Shown: positions 7,998 to 18,206, counted from the stretch's first letter. The stretch: DNA of 64,000 bases from Leptotrichia hongkongensis (GCF_007990635.1 NZ_AP019846.1:1426001-1490000), one strand, 5' to 3'. The notes: generated by a model not told the origin, from the letters alone. Program-made: numbers and translations.

Positions 7998-9647
7998 CTA
8001 TAATTCAATATCACTCTCATAATACAAAACTTGATTCATATTTCCTTGCAAAAATTCAACCTTTTCCCTAATTTCCTCAGATACAAACGGCATTTTTATA
8101 TCTGACAGAGTTTCTTTTAAAGTTTGTGTTAACTCCACTATTTGCACTTTATATTTATCGAGTTTTAAATCATTTGCCATTGATTTTATACAATCTTCAA
8201 GAGTTCCAATTTCATCAACTAAATTGATATTTTTGGCTTCACTTCCAAGCCATACTCTTCCCTGTGCGATTTTTTCAAGTTCCTCATCATTCATTCCTCT
8301 GGCTACCATTACATGTTCCTTAAACTCGCCATAAACTTCGTTCATATTATGAATTAATTTCTCTTTTGAATCTTCTCCCAACTTTTCAAACGGATTCAGC
8401 ATATCAAAGCCAGCACCTTTTCCAAATCCTTCCAAATTAACGTCTAACTTTTTCATTGTTCCTGCAACTTCAGGATACATCATAACAACACCGATTGAGC
8501 CTGTCAAAGTAAAGTTATTCGCAAATAATTTTTTTCCAGTTGTAGCAATGTAATAACCACCGCTTGCACAGACATCTCCCATTGAAACATATATTGGCAC
8601 AGTCAATTTTTTTAATTTCTTATATATTTTTTCAGAAACTAAAGCACTCCCGCCAGGCGAATTTATTCTTAACACCAACCCTTTCAAATTCTTTATTTCT
8701 TTTAATTCCTCGAGTTTTTCACAAACATTATCATAGGTAATATTTTTGTTGGGATTTTTCACATCAATAACACCCTCAAGATTTATCACAGCAATCGTAT
8801 CTTTTGATTTTTCTTTTTTTTCTTTCAACATTCCTATGTAATCTCCAATTGAAGCAGTGTCTTCCTCATAATTTATCCCAATCTCATCATAATCAGTAAC
8901 ACCGTCAATCAATTTATACTCCAAAGCCTTTTTCGCTCCAGCAAAAATCAAATTTCCACTCAATATTTCATTTTCAATGTCAACCCCTCTTTTACTTTTT
9001 ACCAGTTCCACAAAATCTTTAAAAACTTTATCTTTTATATTTTTAATTGATTCTTTTTTCTCTTCTGACATTCTATTATGGCTATATTTTTCTCCAGCGA
9101 CCTTGTAATTACCAATATGAAGCACATTCATCCTTATCCCAAACTTTTCCAGAAACGACTTCAAATAAAATTCCTTATGCAAATATCCCCTAAAAATAAT
9201 AGTTGACTGCCTTGTGTCAAACATAAAAATCTTATCCGCAAGCAAAGCCTCTCTATATCTACTTTCCTCAAAAAGCGTACCTATTGCCACTACTTCCTTG
9301 TTTTTCCTAATCTTATCAAAAATTTTAGAAATCTCTTCCAGCTGTGAAAGTGTCAAATTCAACTTATCCACATCAATAATCACTTTTTTTATATTCTTAT
9401 CTTCCGCAAGATTATTTAATCCTTTTAATATTTGATAATACGATAATTTCTCTTTCCCCTTTAATGCAGACATAGCCACATCTTCCTTCAATTTTTTAAT
9501 ATCAAACACAACAGTTTTTACCTTTTTTAAAGGCAATTTCTTCTTATTTTTCACTCTAAGAATTTTCTTCACAAAAATTAGATTTAAAATCACACACAAA
9601 ATAAGCATTATTACTATTTCTAACAGCATTTTCAAAATAAACATCAT
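7998..9647 (-). CDS. sppA: Signal peptide peptidase SppA, long (67K) form
   Basis: Membrane-bound serine protease that digests released signal peptides. There are two tandem ClpP-like domains, as in E. coli SppA. The N-terminal domain supplies the general base in HIGNYKVAGEKYS (Lys182), and the C-terminal domain supplies the nucleophile in CASGGYY (Ser362), followed by LTGSIGVV. One N-terminal hydrophobic anchor is present (FILKMLLEIVIMLILCVILN). I start at the ATG behind AAAGGGAG; an upstream ATG at 9701 would overlap the preceding gene and has no ribosome binding site. The final length of 549 residues fits the long-form family. Confidence 0.93.
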   Translation of the reverse strand: MMFILKMLLEIVIMLILCVILNLIFVKKILRVKNKKKLPLKKVKTVVFDIKKLKEDVAMSALKGKEKLSYYQILKGLNNLAEDKNIKKVIIDVDKLNLTLSQLEEISKIFDKIRKNKEVVAIGTLFEESRYREALLADKIFMFDTRQSTIIFRGYLHKEFYLKSFLEKFGIRMNVLHIGNYKVAGEKYSHNRMSEEKKESIKNIKDKVFKDFVELVKSKRGVDIENEILSGNLIFAGAKKALEYKLIDGVTDYDEIGINYEEDTASIGDYIGMLKEKKEKSKDTIAVINLEGVIDVKNPNKNITYDNVCEKLEELKEIKNLKGLVLRINSPGGSALVSEKIYKKLKKLTVPIYVSMGDVCASGGYYIATTGKKLFANNFTLTGSIGVVMMYPEVAGTMKKLDVNLEGFGKGAGFDMLNPFEKLGEDSKEKLIHNMNEVYGEFKEHVMVARGMNDEELEKIAQGRVWLGSEAKNINLVDEIGTLEDCIKSMANDLKLDKYKVQIVELTQTLKETLSDIKMPFVSEEIREKVEFLQGNMNQVLYYESDIEL

Positions 9648-9678
9648 CTCAACTCCCTTTTTAAATTTTCTATAATAA

Positions 9679-11234
9679 TTATATATTTTTAATAAATTCA
9701 CAAATCTTATTACTTGTTACAATAGGATATTTCAAATTTTGATTAAATATAGAATTTGAATATTCTTTTCGTACTATTACGCCACAAACTATATAATCTT
9801 CTATTTCAAATATATATTTTTGTTTATCATTTTCAGACATTTCTTCTAATATTTTATTTTTATTATTACTTACCCACTCTACTTTTTTGTGCAATTTATC
9901 TTGAAATTTCTTTTTTTCATCTACTTCCTCACTATTAATTCTTGATTTAGTATTAAATTTTAAATTCAAATTTTTACATTCTATAATTAAAATTTTTCTA
10001 TTCTTTATACATAATATATCTATCTGACCAGGAGAACCTACAAGATCTATATTGGGTTTTATCCATAAATTAGAAATTTCATTTTCTATCATATTTAAAA
10101 TTTTAATTTCAAAATTATCATTTAGACTATTATAACTTTTGTCTAACTTAGCACTTTTTATTATATCATCGGGTAGATATCTATTCTTAATATCTTCTAA
10201 CAACAAATTTAAAGAACTTAAAAATAAAAAATTATTAATCAAATATTGATTTTCTAATTTTATTATACTCTTTCTTAAAACTCTATTTTTATCATTTAAA
10301 TTTTTATCATAAATATTATCTTTTTGAGGATTATATAAAAAATATTCAAATATCTTTTGACTTTCCTTTTCTTCACATTCTCCCCAATAACTCAATAATT
10401 CTAATAGGTTATCTTCAAACCTAAAAATATACTTGTATCCTCCCCCTAAATTTTTTTCTAATTCCTTTATTATTTTTGTATCGTTTCTATTTTAAATCCA
10501 AAAAATTACTAAATTTATCATATAAATTTTGAATAATTTGATTATCTCTAATATTATTTTGATTATGTTCTTCTAATTTATTATTTTTAATTTCATCAAT
10601 AAAAAAGGAGCATAATCTTTTTCTTTTCCACTATTAGATATTAATAATCTACCTCTTTCAAAAATTATGAACTTATCTTTATATTTTCCATCTATCAACT
10701 CAATGGTAATATTTCTAAATTTTTCAAGTTTTTTTAATGAGTCTAATATTTCGTAATATTTGTTATCATCTAAGATATTACTATTGTATTCTGATACATC
10801 ATTATAATTTTCAAAATTAAACCCAATCCTAGTTCAATTGACAATCTATCTATTGATAATACATGATTTACTGTATATTCTATTTCTATTTTTTCATAAT
10901 CATTTTTTTTATAAAATTGGGAAACTTTTGATAATGCTTGTCGCCTATTTTCAATTAAACATTCTAATAAAAATATCAATATTTCAAATTTATTAAAAGA
11001 ATCCAGTTTTTTTAATATTTCATGAAATAATTCTCCTGTTATTCTATATATGGCTTCTTTTTTTTCTTTTTTCACTAAAACTTTTCCGTTATATCCTAAT
11101 TTTTCTATTATTTCAGAAATATCAACATCGTTTAACCCTTCAGCTTGACTATATCTTTCCATGTATTTTATGTAAATATGCTCATCTCTCTGATAAAAAT
11201 TCTTTATAACTTTTGATTTTTCACCATCTGTCAT
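9679..11234 (-). pseudogene. Frame-broken gene for a PD-(D/E)XK nuclease-like protein after uvrB
   Basis: Three one-base lesions split one gene into pieces. The N-terminal part starts at the ATG at 11234, behind GGAG and 14 bases after the uvrB stop, and reads well to GLGLILK. The frame then shifts at a G3 run (plus-strand C run 10822-10824), at a T6 run (plus-strand A run 10601-10606) and at an A4 run (plus-strand T run 10490-10493). Repairing all three gives exactly 519 codons. The C-terminal third (9679-10491) has DLVGSPGQIDILCIKNR and then ILIIECKNLNL, the D...ExK pattern of restriction-endonuclease-fold nucleases. The N-terminal region has no recognised domain. It may be damaged by sequencing error rather than dead. 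DNA processing is inferred from the fold and from linkage to uvrB. Confidence 0.7.
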
Positions 11235-11247
11235 ATCTGATACTCTC

Positions 11248-13221
11248 CTATAACTCAATTAACAACTTCTTCAATTCATTCATTTTATCCCTCAATTTAA
11301 TAGCTTCCTCAAAATTAAGCTCCTCAGCCAGTTTTTTAATCTGTTTATCAAGTTTTTTAATTTCCTTTTCCACGTCTTTTTCGCTCTTATACTGTTTAAT
11401 TGCTTTGTTTGCTTCATTTTCTTTTTCAATTTCATAGTCTACGATTGACTCTGCAATTTCTCTTACGATTGATTTTGGATTAATGTTGTTTTCCAAGTTG
11501 TATTTTTCCTGAACTTCACGCCGTCTGTTTACTTCGTCAATGGCTTCCTGCATAGAGCCTGTTATTCTGTCGGCATACAAGATAACGTGTCCTTCTACGT
11601 TTCTTGCGGCACGTCCCATTGTCTGAATTAAAGATCTTCTGGAACGCAAATATCCTTCCTTGTCTGCTTCCAAAATTGCCACTAATGAAACTTCTGGAAT
11701 ATCCAGCCCTTCCCGCAGCAAATTTATTCCAACCAGAACATCAAATTCACCTTTTCTCAAGCCTCTTATTATCTCTGTTCTTTCTAGCGTATCAATGTCA
11801 GAGTGCATATATTTTACTTTTATTCCATATTCCAAATAGTAATCTGTCAGTTCTTCTGCCATTTTTTTTGTTAAAGTTGTTACTAAAATACGTTCTTTTT
11901 TTGCAGTTCTTGTCTTTATTTCATCCATTAAGTCATCAATTTGATTTTTTGTTTCACGAATATCAATACTTGGCTCTACAATTCCTGTTGGACGGACAAG
12001 CTGCTCTACAACTTCACCATTTGAATGTTCCAGCTCGTAATCGCTTGGAGTGGCTGAAATATACACAGCTTGCGGAACTTTTTCAAAAAATTCCTCAAAT
12101 TTCAACGGACGGTTGTCGTAAGCACTTGGAAGCCTAAATCCATTGTCAATTAAAGCCTTCTTTCTTGCCCTATCTCCCTTATACATTCCATTTATCTGCG
12201 GAACTGAAATGTGCGACTCATCCAGAAATACGACTAAATCCTCTGGAAAATAGTCAATCAACGTATCAGGCGCTTCTCCTTCACCCTTTCCAGTCAAATA
12301 TCTGGAATAGTTTTCCACACCTTTACAATAACCAATTTCTTCAATCATTTCTAAGTCATATTTCGTTCTTTGCTCAATTCTCTGTGCTTCCAGTAGTTTT
12401 CCTTCCTTTTGGAAAAAATGCACTCTTTCTTCCATTTCCTTTTTTATTGCCTCAAACATCACTTTTGTATCTTCATTTGTCAAATAGTGAGTTGCAGGCA
12501 TTATTGTGATTCTTTTTATATTTCTAATTTTCTGTCCAGTAAGCGTATTAATTTCTGAAATACTTTCCAAATCATCTCCAAAAAATTCAAAACGGTACCC
12601 TGTATCCTGATAAGATGGATGTAAATCAAGAATATCACCTTTCACACGGAATTTTCCACGCTCAAATGCAATATCATTTCTCTCATATCTAAGTGAAATC
12701 AGCCTTTTTATAAGCTCATTTCTCTCAAATCCAGTTTCCACATCAATCGGAATCGATCTCTTTTTATATGCCTCTGGCGACCCCAATCCATAAATTGCCG
12801 AAACTGAAGCCACAATAATAACATCTCTTCTGTTCAAAAGTGCCGCTGTTGCCGCATGCCGCAATTTATCAATCTCATCATTAATTGAAGAGTCCTTTTC
12901 AATATACGTATCAGTTTGCATAATATACGCTTCAGGCTGATAATAATCATAATAAGACACAAAATATTCAACAGCATTTTCAGGAAAAAACTGCTTATAT
13001 TCATTGTAAAGCTGTGCTGCAAGTGTTTTATTCGGCGCCATTATCAAAGCTGGACGATTTATTTTCTCAATAACATTCGCAACTGTAAATGTCTTTCCCG
13101 ATCCCGTAACCCCAAGCAAAATCTGATCTGTAATCCCATCTTCCAAGTTTTCCACAATCTTTTTAATAGCCTGAGGCTGATCTCCAGTAGGCTTAAATTT
13201 TGAATGTATCTTAAAATCCAT
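11248..13221 (-). CDS. uvrB: UvrABC system protein B (excinuclease subunit)
   Basis: Damage-verifying helicase of nucleotide excision repair; it loads with UvrA and recruits UvrC. Features in order: Walker A GVTGSGKT, the beta-hairpin region YYDYYQPEAYIMQTDTYIEK, Walker B/DEAD-type VVFLDESH, helicase motif VI (QTMGRAARN) and a C-terminal UVR motif (FEEAIKLRDKMNELKKLL) that contacts UvrC. I start at MDFKIHSKF, which follows AAAGGAGGAAAAATAGAG; the upstream TTG overlaps that ribosome binding site. The resulting 657 residues are normal for the family. uvrA and uvrC are not in the window. Confidence 0.98.
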   Translation of the reverse strand: MDFKIHSKFKPTGDQPQAIKKIVENLEDGITDQILLGVTGSGKTFTVANVIEKINRPALIMAPNKTLAAQLYNEYKQFFPENAVEYFVSYYDYYQPEAYIMQTDTYIEKDSSINDEIDKLRHAATAALLNRRDVIIVASVSAIYGLGSPEAYKKRSIPIDVETGFERNELIKRLISLRYERNDIAFERGKFRVKGDILDLHPSYQDTGYRFEFFGDDLESISEINTLTGQKIRNIKRITIMPATHYLTNEDTKVMFEAIKKEMEERVHFFQKEGKLLEAQRIEQRTKYDLEMIEEIGYCKGVENYSRYLTGKGEGEAPDTLIDYFPEDLVVFLDESHISVPQINGMYKGDRARKKALIDNGFRLPSAYDNRPLKFEEFFEKVPQAVYISATPSDYELEHSNGEVVEQLVRPTGIVEPSIDIRETKNQIDDLMDEIKTRTAKKERILVTTLTKKMAEELTDYYLEYGIKVKYMHSDIDTLERTEIIRGLRKGEFDVLVGINLLREGLDIPEVSLVAILEADKEGYLRSRRSLIQTMGRAARNVEGHVILYADRITGSMQEAIDEVNRRREVQEKYNLENNINPKSIVREIAESIVDYEIEKENEANKAIKQYKSEKDVEKEIKKLDKQIKKLAEELNFEEAIKLRDKMNELKKLLIEL

Positions 13222-13356
13222 CTCTATTTTTCCTCCTTTCAAAACAAACCTTTTGCTTATTTATAAAAGTTTATAAACTCTCAAATAATACAATTTTTCA
13301 TTTTTGATTTTTTTATTTTTTATTACTTTCTGACGAACCCCTGCTATAGTAATACT

Positions 13357-13600
13357 AACCCCCTTTTAAATAACGAATTTATTACAACCTTTTCTAACAA
13401 AGGATAAAAAATATTTTCAACTAATTAAAACATAATTTTTACTTTTTAAACAAAATCTATTACAAACTAATCTGTCGGAGCATTTTTCTGTGCTGGCAAA
13501 ACTGTTTGAGCATAGCGAGTTTTTTGTCAGTGCTGAAAAATGTCGTAGACTAGCCATAGGTTGTAGGATTTGCGGCAATGAGCAATCCTACGAAAAGTAA
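13357..13600. repeat. Interspersed intergenic repeat, copy 1
   Basis: This noncoding gap (13243-13764) shares two blocks with 43377-43560: a left A+T block starting TTTAAATAACGAATTTATT, and an identical 25-base core at 13566-13590 (positions 43521-43545 in copy 2). The core is an imperfect hairpin, AGGATT...AATCCT. Copy 1 also carries a large extra hairpin at 13475-13546. No ORF is visible. Two copies in similar gene-end positions suggest a dispersed repeat family. Confidence 0.6.
13475..13546. repeat. Long imperfect hairpin inside repeat copy 1
   Basis: Arms near 13479-13495 (CATTTTTCTGTGCTG) and 13528-13544 (CAGTGCTGAAAAATGTC) pair, and GGCAAAACT with AGTTTTTTGTC forms an inner stem around a loop containing TTTGAGCATAGCG. 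A hairpin of over 60 bases is unusual in this A+T-rich spacer. Confidence 0.55.
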
Positions 13601-13764
13601 AAAAGATAAAACAAGTAATATGAAAAAATATTTTTTAATTAAAATATACAAAAAATAATAAAAAACAATTTAATTGAATGATTATGAATTAGTTATCAAA
13701 CAACCTTATTATAAAAATTTATTCCTATTTTTTAAATAAGGTTTAATATAACCTAAAAACAAAA

Positions 13765-14646
13765 TTATTTTCCATAACCCATTTCATCAAGAAATTTCTT
13801 ATTTTTTCTCCATTTCTTCTTAACTTTTACCCACAATTTCAAATTAACCTTCAAATCAATCAGATGCTCAATCTCACGTCTAGCCTCTGTCCCAATTTTC
13901 TTAAGCATAGCCCCATCTTTTCCAATAATAATTCCTTTTTGGCTATCTCTTTCAACATAAATATTTATATCATATTTTCTAATTGTAGGCTTTGTTTCCA
14001 CATTTATAATCTCCACAGCTACACTATGCGGAATTTCATCTTTTGTATGATGTAAAATTTTTTCTCTGACTGTTTCCACAACAATCTTATTTACTGGTAA
14101 ATCTGTATAATAATCTTCTGGATAAAACCATACATCATTTGACAAATATTTCTCGGCAACTTCAAATATCTTATGAATTCCAATTGCATATTCCGCTGTA
14201 AGAGTTATTATTTCATCAAACTCTCCCAATTTTTCACGAATTTCCTTTTTCTTCTCCTCAATTTCCTCATCCGACATTTTATCAATTTTATTAATAACAA
14301 GTACAATTGGTGTCTTTACACTTCGCACATTTTCATTAACAAACATATCCCCAGTTGAAATTTCCTGTGTCCCATCCAGCATAAACATTATCAAATCCAC
14401 ATTTTCAAGTGCCTCTAACGCCACATTAGTCATGTGTTCCCCAAGTAAATGTTTAGGTTTATGAATCCCTGGCGTATCAACAAATATAAACTGATTTTCT
14501 CCAATATTTACAATACCTTTTATCTGATCCCTAGTCGTCCCAGCCTTGTCTGACACAATCGCAACTTTTTCTTTCACAAGCTTATTCATAAGCGTAGACT
14601 TCCCAACATTCGGACGTCCAACAATTGTTATAAATCCTGACTTCAT
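13765..14646 (-). CDS. era: GTPase Era
   Basis: Essential GTPase that binds the 3' end of 16S rRNA and assists 30S subunit assembly. G1 is GRPNVGKST near residue 10, G3 is DTPG near 58, and G4 is NKID near 120. The C-terminal KH RNA-binding domain contains KGIIIGKDGAMLKKIGTEAR. At 293 residues it is the standard length. TTGGAGAAAGA precedes the ATG. The frequent partners ybeY and dgkA are not adjacent. Confidence 0.98.
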   Translation of the reverse strand: MKSGFITIVGRPNVGKSTLMNKLVKEKVAIVSDKAGTTRDQIKGIVNIGENQFIFVDTPGIHKPKHLLGEHMTNVALEALENVDLIMFMLDGTQEISTGDMFVNENVRSVKTPIVLVINKIDKMSDEEIEEKKKEIREKLGEFDEIITLTAEYAIGIHKIFEVAEKYLSNDVWFYPEDYYTDLPVNKIVVETVREKILHHTKDEIPHSVAVEIINVETKPTIRKYDINIYVERDSQKGIIIGKDGAMLKKIGTEARREIEHLIDLKVNLKLWVKVKKKWRKNKKFLDEMGYGK

Positions 14647-15305
14647 TCTTTCTCCAATTCTATTTTTTTAATTTAATTATGATAATAAATTTATTTAACA
14701 ATTTATTTTATAAATTCAATTCTTAAATGTTTAACTAAGTAATTTTTATCTAAATAACAGTTTTTTTGGATAAAATAATTTGTTGTTAATAAATATTTTT
14801 TCTATAATTTATATATATTTTTTTATACGTAAAAGAGAGCATATACCATCCCCTTTTATTTCGCAATATTAGTTATTTTAATTTCTTCAAATTATAATAT
14901 TTTTAGATATAGGCGAAAGTGCTACGCACCAATCCCAGTTTGTCTAAGCATTTTTAATTTAATTATAACAATTATTTTGATTAAAAAATTATAATTATTC
15001 AAAATAATCTGTAAAAACTTTAATAAGCAAAATTTCGTTAGAAGAAAATAGCTGTTTGAGCTTTTGGAACAATTTCAAGTTGTACAAAGTTGTTTGTATT
15101 AGAATAATATAAATTCAAAAGTGAGTTCTATTTTTCTTTTATAAGAAAGTTTTGCGTTAAGCGTGGGTGCAGGGAGATGGCGTCTGATCTCTCTGCTTAA
15201 ATAAACATAAAATAAAAAAACTAAAATAATCTAAACTTATGAAAATTACTTTGTTGTATATTTAAGAAAAAAACTTCTAAAGTAAGTTATTAAAAAATCT
15301 ATTTT
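14647..15305. other. Long intergenic gap with one hairpin
   Basis: No convincing ORF on either strand in 659 bases. There is a G+C-richer inverted repeat at 15169-15196 (GCAGGGAGAT, 8-base loop, ATCTCTCTGC, one wobble pair). A short non-A+T patch lies near 14910-14945. These could be pieces of dispersed repeats. PhnA-side transcripts could end at the hairpin, but it has no T-run. Confidence 0.4.
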
Positions 15306-15641
15306 TTATATTTTTTTTACAAATTCAGATTTCAGCTTCATCGCACCAAAACCATCTATTTTACAGTCGATGTTATGAATTCCATCATCAATTAATCTTA
15401 TATTTTTAACTTTTGTCCCTCTCTTCAAGTCTGATGATGCACCTTTTACTTTCAAATCCTTAATAATTGTAACGCTGTCTCCATCCTGCAAAATATTCCC
15501 GTTTGAATCTTTCACAACGTTTTCATCACTGCTTTCTTCCCCATTTTCAGCCCATTCATAAAAGCATTCTGGACAAACTAGCATATTTCCATCCTCATAA
15601 ACATATTCTGATCCACATTTTGGACAATTTGGTAAACTCAT
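15306..15641 (-). CDS. PhnA/YjdM-family zinc ribbon protein
   Basis: A 111-residue protein with an N-terminal zinc ribbon, [21 protein letters not shown] (two CxxC pairs at residues 6-29), then the compact beta domain of the PhnA/YjdM family ([20 protein letters not shown] ending FVKKI). Despite the historical name it is not shown to act in phosphonate breakdown, and no phn genes are present. Its biochemical role is unknown. Stands alone with GGGAGAGATAGA before the ATG. Confidence 0.92.
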   Translation of the reverse strand: MSLPNCPKCGSEYVYEDGNMLVCPECFYEWAENGEESSDENVVKDSNGNILQDGDSVTIIKDLKVKGASSDLKRGTKVKNIRLIDDGIHNIDCKIDGFGAMKLKSEFVKKI

Positions 15642-15776
15642 ATTCTATCTCTCCCTTTCAAATTTTATTATTTTTTTATCATATTATTATACCACGAAAC
15701 AGGAACTTATAAAATATGTTTATTATCATAATTTTCATTTATACTACTAATAACGTTCTTAAATTCATTTCTATAA

Positions 15777-17390
15777 TTATTTTATTGTTTCAGTATTAAA
15801 AGAACTTGAATACATATCAATTTTTGCAGTAAACAAGGGCATTACAAAAAATGTTATAAAAAATAACATTCCATAATATGCAAAAATCGTCCACAACGGT
15901 ACTTTTCCATTGATACTAATCTGTAAGAGCGGAATTTTACTTCCAGCATAAATGAACCCTTCAAAAGCTTTAAAAATAACTTCTGTAATAAAAACTACTA
16001 TTCCATTAAATAAAGATAATTTAAAAATATTTAAAAGCACTGCAAAAAATAAACATTGTATAACAACTGTTCCAATCGGTATTCCTACAATATTTAATAA
16101 AAATGAAAACAATGGCAGTTTTTCAAAATAATACAAAAATAAAGGAATGCTCGTAATTTGTATTGTTAAACTTAAAAATATCAAATCTACAGTATTTCTC
16201 AATACTTCGTTTTTTATTTTATCCAAAATTTTTTCCTGATAAATTTTCTTAAATTCAGGATTTACAAATATTATTGCTACAACTGCTGCATATGAAAGCT
16301 GCATAGAAATATCAAAAAGTGAATATGGATTTAGTACAATTATAACAATAAATGATATTAACAAAGATTTTTTACTGTCTTCCTGCTCAAAAAGAATCCT
16401 TGCCAAAATCATCATCGCTCCCATAATATAAGCACGCAAAATTCCTGGAGAAAATCCAATTAATGCACAGTAAAAAGTGAGTGCAACAAGTGCCATTAAA
16501 TACTTAAACCTGTACCCTAGCGACAGTCCATCCAAAATTTTCACAATTCCAATAACAACTAGACTTATATGAGTTCCAGAAATTACAATTAAATGAGCCA
16601 ATCCCGTGTATTTAAACTTATCCTTCATATCCTTAGAAACTTCCGCCTTTTCTCCCAGAATCGCAGCACGTGAAAAAGCATACAAATTTTCTTCAGTTAT
16701 AAACAAATTATCAAAAATCTCCAAAATATATTTACGAACACCATTTAATCGTGATTCTTTATATCCTAATACTTTCCCTTCAATCTTAATATTGCCATTT
16801 TTATTTACAATTTTCCTAATTTTGTACCGCATAAGGTAAAATCCATATTCAAGCCCCTTCTTATTTTCAATGCTCGCCTGACTTTTCAAATATTTGTTAT
16901 TAACCTTCAAGACACTTCCACGATTTCCATCAATCTTCACATAAAGCGTCTTTTCTCCAGAAAGCTCCCCTTTAAAAGTAACAAAATTCAGATAAAACAC
17001 AAACAAAAAAATCCCTACCAAAATTAAAATTCCAAATTGCCAAGTTCTTTTAACTTCTTCAATTCCTATTTCTATATTAAAAAACCTTACTAAATTTTGT
17101 TTCCTGCGTGAAAGTTCAGATTTTATATACTTTTTTCTAGCTTCTTTTTCTCTGAATTTCTGCATTTCCAAAATATATTTGTCAAATTCCTTATTTTCAA
17201 ATTTATTTATGTTTTCTTGAGTTTGACTATTGTCATTATTTTTACTCACTTTTGTATTTCCAGAATTTTTTATATTTTCATTTTTATTAGATTTTTTCAC
17301 GATTTTACGAAATTTTATATTCTCAAAATCTATTTTTTTATTTCTTTCCTCAATTATCTCATTATTTTCAAAATTTCCCCCATTTTTCAT
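15777..17390 (-). CDS. comEC: ComEC/Rec2-type DNA-uptake channel protein (short form)
   Basis: Inner-membrane channel thought to carry single-stranded DNA into the cell during natural transformation. The competence core is clear: GLAHLIVISGTHISLVVIG near residues 256-275 and GFSPGILRAYIMGAMMI, within about ten hydrophobic segments. The first 110 residues are a hydrophilic, Asn/Lys-rich tail before the first membrane helix. At 537 residues it ends after the membrane core and lacks the C-terminal metallo-beta-lactamase-like nuclease domain that brings typical ComEC to 700-800 residues. It directly abuts the upstream prepilin-like gene, consistent with one competence or pilus transcription unit. 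Confidence 0.9.
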   Translation of the reverse strand: MKNGGNFENNEIIEERNKKIDFENIKFRKIVKKSNKNENIKNSGNTKVSKNNDNSQTQENINKFENKEFDKYILEMQKFREKEARKKYIKSELSRRKQNLVRFFNIEIGIEEVKRTWQFGILILVGIFLFVFYLNFVTFKGELSGEKTLYVKIDGNRGSVLKVNNKYLKSQASIENKKGLEYGFYLMRYKIRKIVNKNGNIKIEGKVLGYKESRLNGVRKYILEIFDNLFITEENLYAFSRAAILGEKAEVSKDMKDKFKYTGLAHLIVISGTHISLVVIGIVKILDGLSLGYRFKYLMALVALTFYCALIGFSPGILRAYIMGAMMILARILFEQEDSKKSLLISFIVIIVLNPYSLFDISMQLSYAAVVAIIFVNPEFKKIYQEKILDKIKNEVLRNTVDLIFLSLTIQITSIPLFLYYFEKLPLFSFLLNIVGIPIGTVVIQCLFFAVLLNIFKLSLFNGIVVFITEVIFKAFEGFIYAGSKIPLLQISINGKVPLWTIFAYYGMLFFITFFVMPLFTAKIDMYSSSFNTETIK

Positions 17391-17936
17391 CTAAATTTCC
17401 TCCTCCCACAAATTAGCCTTTGAATAATCATCCGAAAGATTAATCGGCTTTTTAGCCCTATAAATACTTATAATCGGATATTTTGCCGCATTTATTGTGT
17501 TTGTAGAAATCCTGTAATAAATTTTTTCTCCCTTTTTATCCAGCAAATAAACGGAAAATCCTTTTTCAAAATTCCCTTCATTTGTGGTACGTCTTCTAAA
17601 ATCAGCATTTTTATTAGAATTATTTGTCATATAAGATAAGTTTTGGGAAATCTCCATTTTATCTATAATATCCTTTTTCCCATTTTTTTCATCCAAAAAA
17701 TAGGCCCTCTTTTCAGATATTTTAAAATCTAGCACATATTCCTTCCTGTTGTGCTGTGCATACTGCTGAATTTTTCTGATAAACTGGCTAATATTCCTCT
17801 TCTGAATTGCAAACTCCTGATTCTGCCTCTGTTTATGTAAATTCACAGAAACTACCATAAACAAAATCGCCATAATTGAAATGTATAACAAAACCTCAAT
17901 GAGTGTAAACCCATCATTATTCCCCTTTATTCTCAT
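17391..17936 (-). CDS. Type IV prepilin-like protein
   Basis: Exported pseudopilin with a class III signal: MRIKGNNDG then FTLIEVLLYISIMAILFMVVSV. A prepilin peptidase would cut between Gly9 and Phe10, and Glu14 is the conserved +5 residue. The mature protein has one N-terminal helix and a polar C-terminal domain of about 140 residues. I start at the ATG behind AAGGGGTGAAAAA rather than a TTG 36 bases earlier. Its stop touches comEC, which suggests a minor pilin for DNA uptake, but type II secretion is not excluded. Confidence 0.9.
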   Translation of the reverse strand: MRIKGNNDGFTLIEVLLYISIMAILFMVVSVNLHKQRQNQEFAIQKRNISQFIRKIQQYAQHNRKEYVLDFKISEKRAYFLDEKNGKKDIIDKMEISQNLSYMTNNSNKNADFRRRTTNEGNFEKGFSVYLLDKKGEKIYYRISTNTINAAKYPIISIYRAKKPINLSDDYSKANLWEEEI

Positions 17937-17976
17937 TTTTTCACCCCTTATTTTTAACCTTTTTTTAATCAATACT

Positions 17977-18004
17977 ATTATACACTATTTTTTAAAAAAA
18001 TCAA
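17977..18004 (-). promoter_or_regulatory. Promoter of the prepilin-comEC unit
   Basis: Minus-strand TTGATT, a 16-base spacer, then TATAAT, about 40 bases before the chosen prepilin start. It overlaps the edge of a short repeat (18003-18043). Confidence 0.6.
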
Positions 18005-18043
18005 ATTTATAGTAAAACTAGTTTAAAACAGAACTCAAAAATT
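18003..18043. repeat. Short interspersed repeat, copy 1
   Basis: A stretch beginning AAATTTATAGTAA and containing AGTTTAAAAC matches 44521-44562 and, more weakly, 54541-54577. All three lie just upstream of genes. Significance is uncertain in such A+T-rich DNA. Confidence 0.35.
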
Positions 18044-18206
18044 ATGACTATTTTACTCAAACCCTAAATTATATAATTTCTATCAGTTCAATTTTAAATG
18101 GGTTCGAGTATATATTCAAAAAATTTAAAAATTGAAATAATATACAAAAAGCATTTGAAAACCTTTAAATTTATTTTATGCAAATATAAGAAAAAATTAA
18201 AACCTT

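Noticed and set aside
11604-12509. Long plus-strand ORFs inside uvrB
   Set aside because: They are antisense shadows of a clearly conserved gene, without ribosome binding sites or recognisable protein features.
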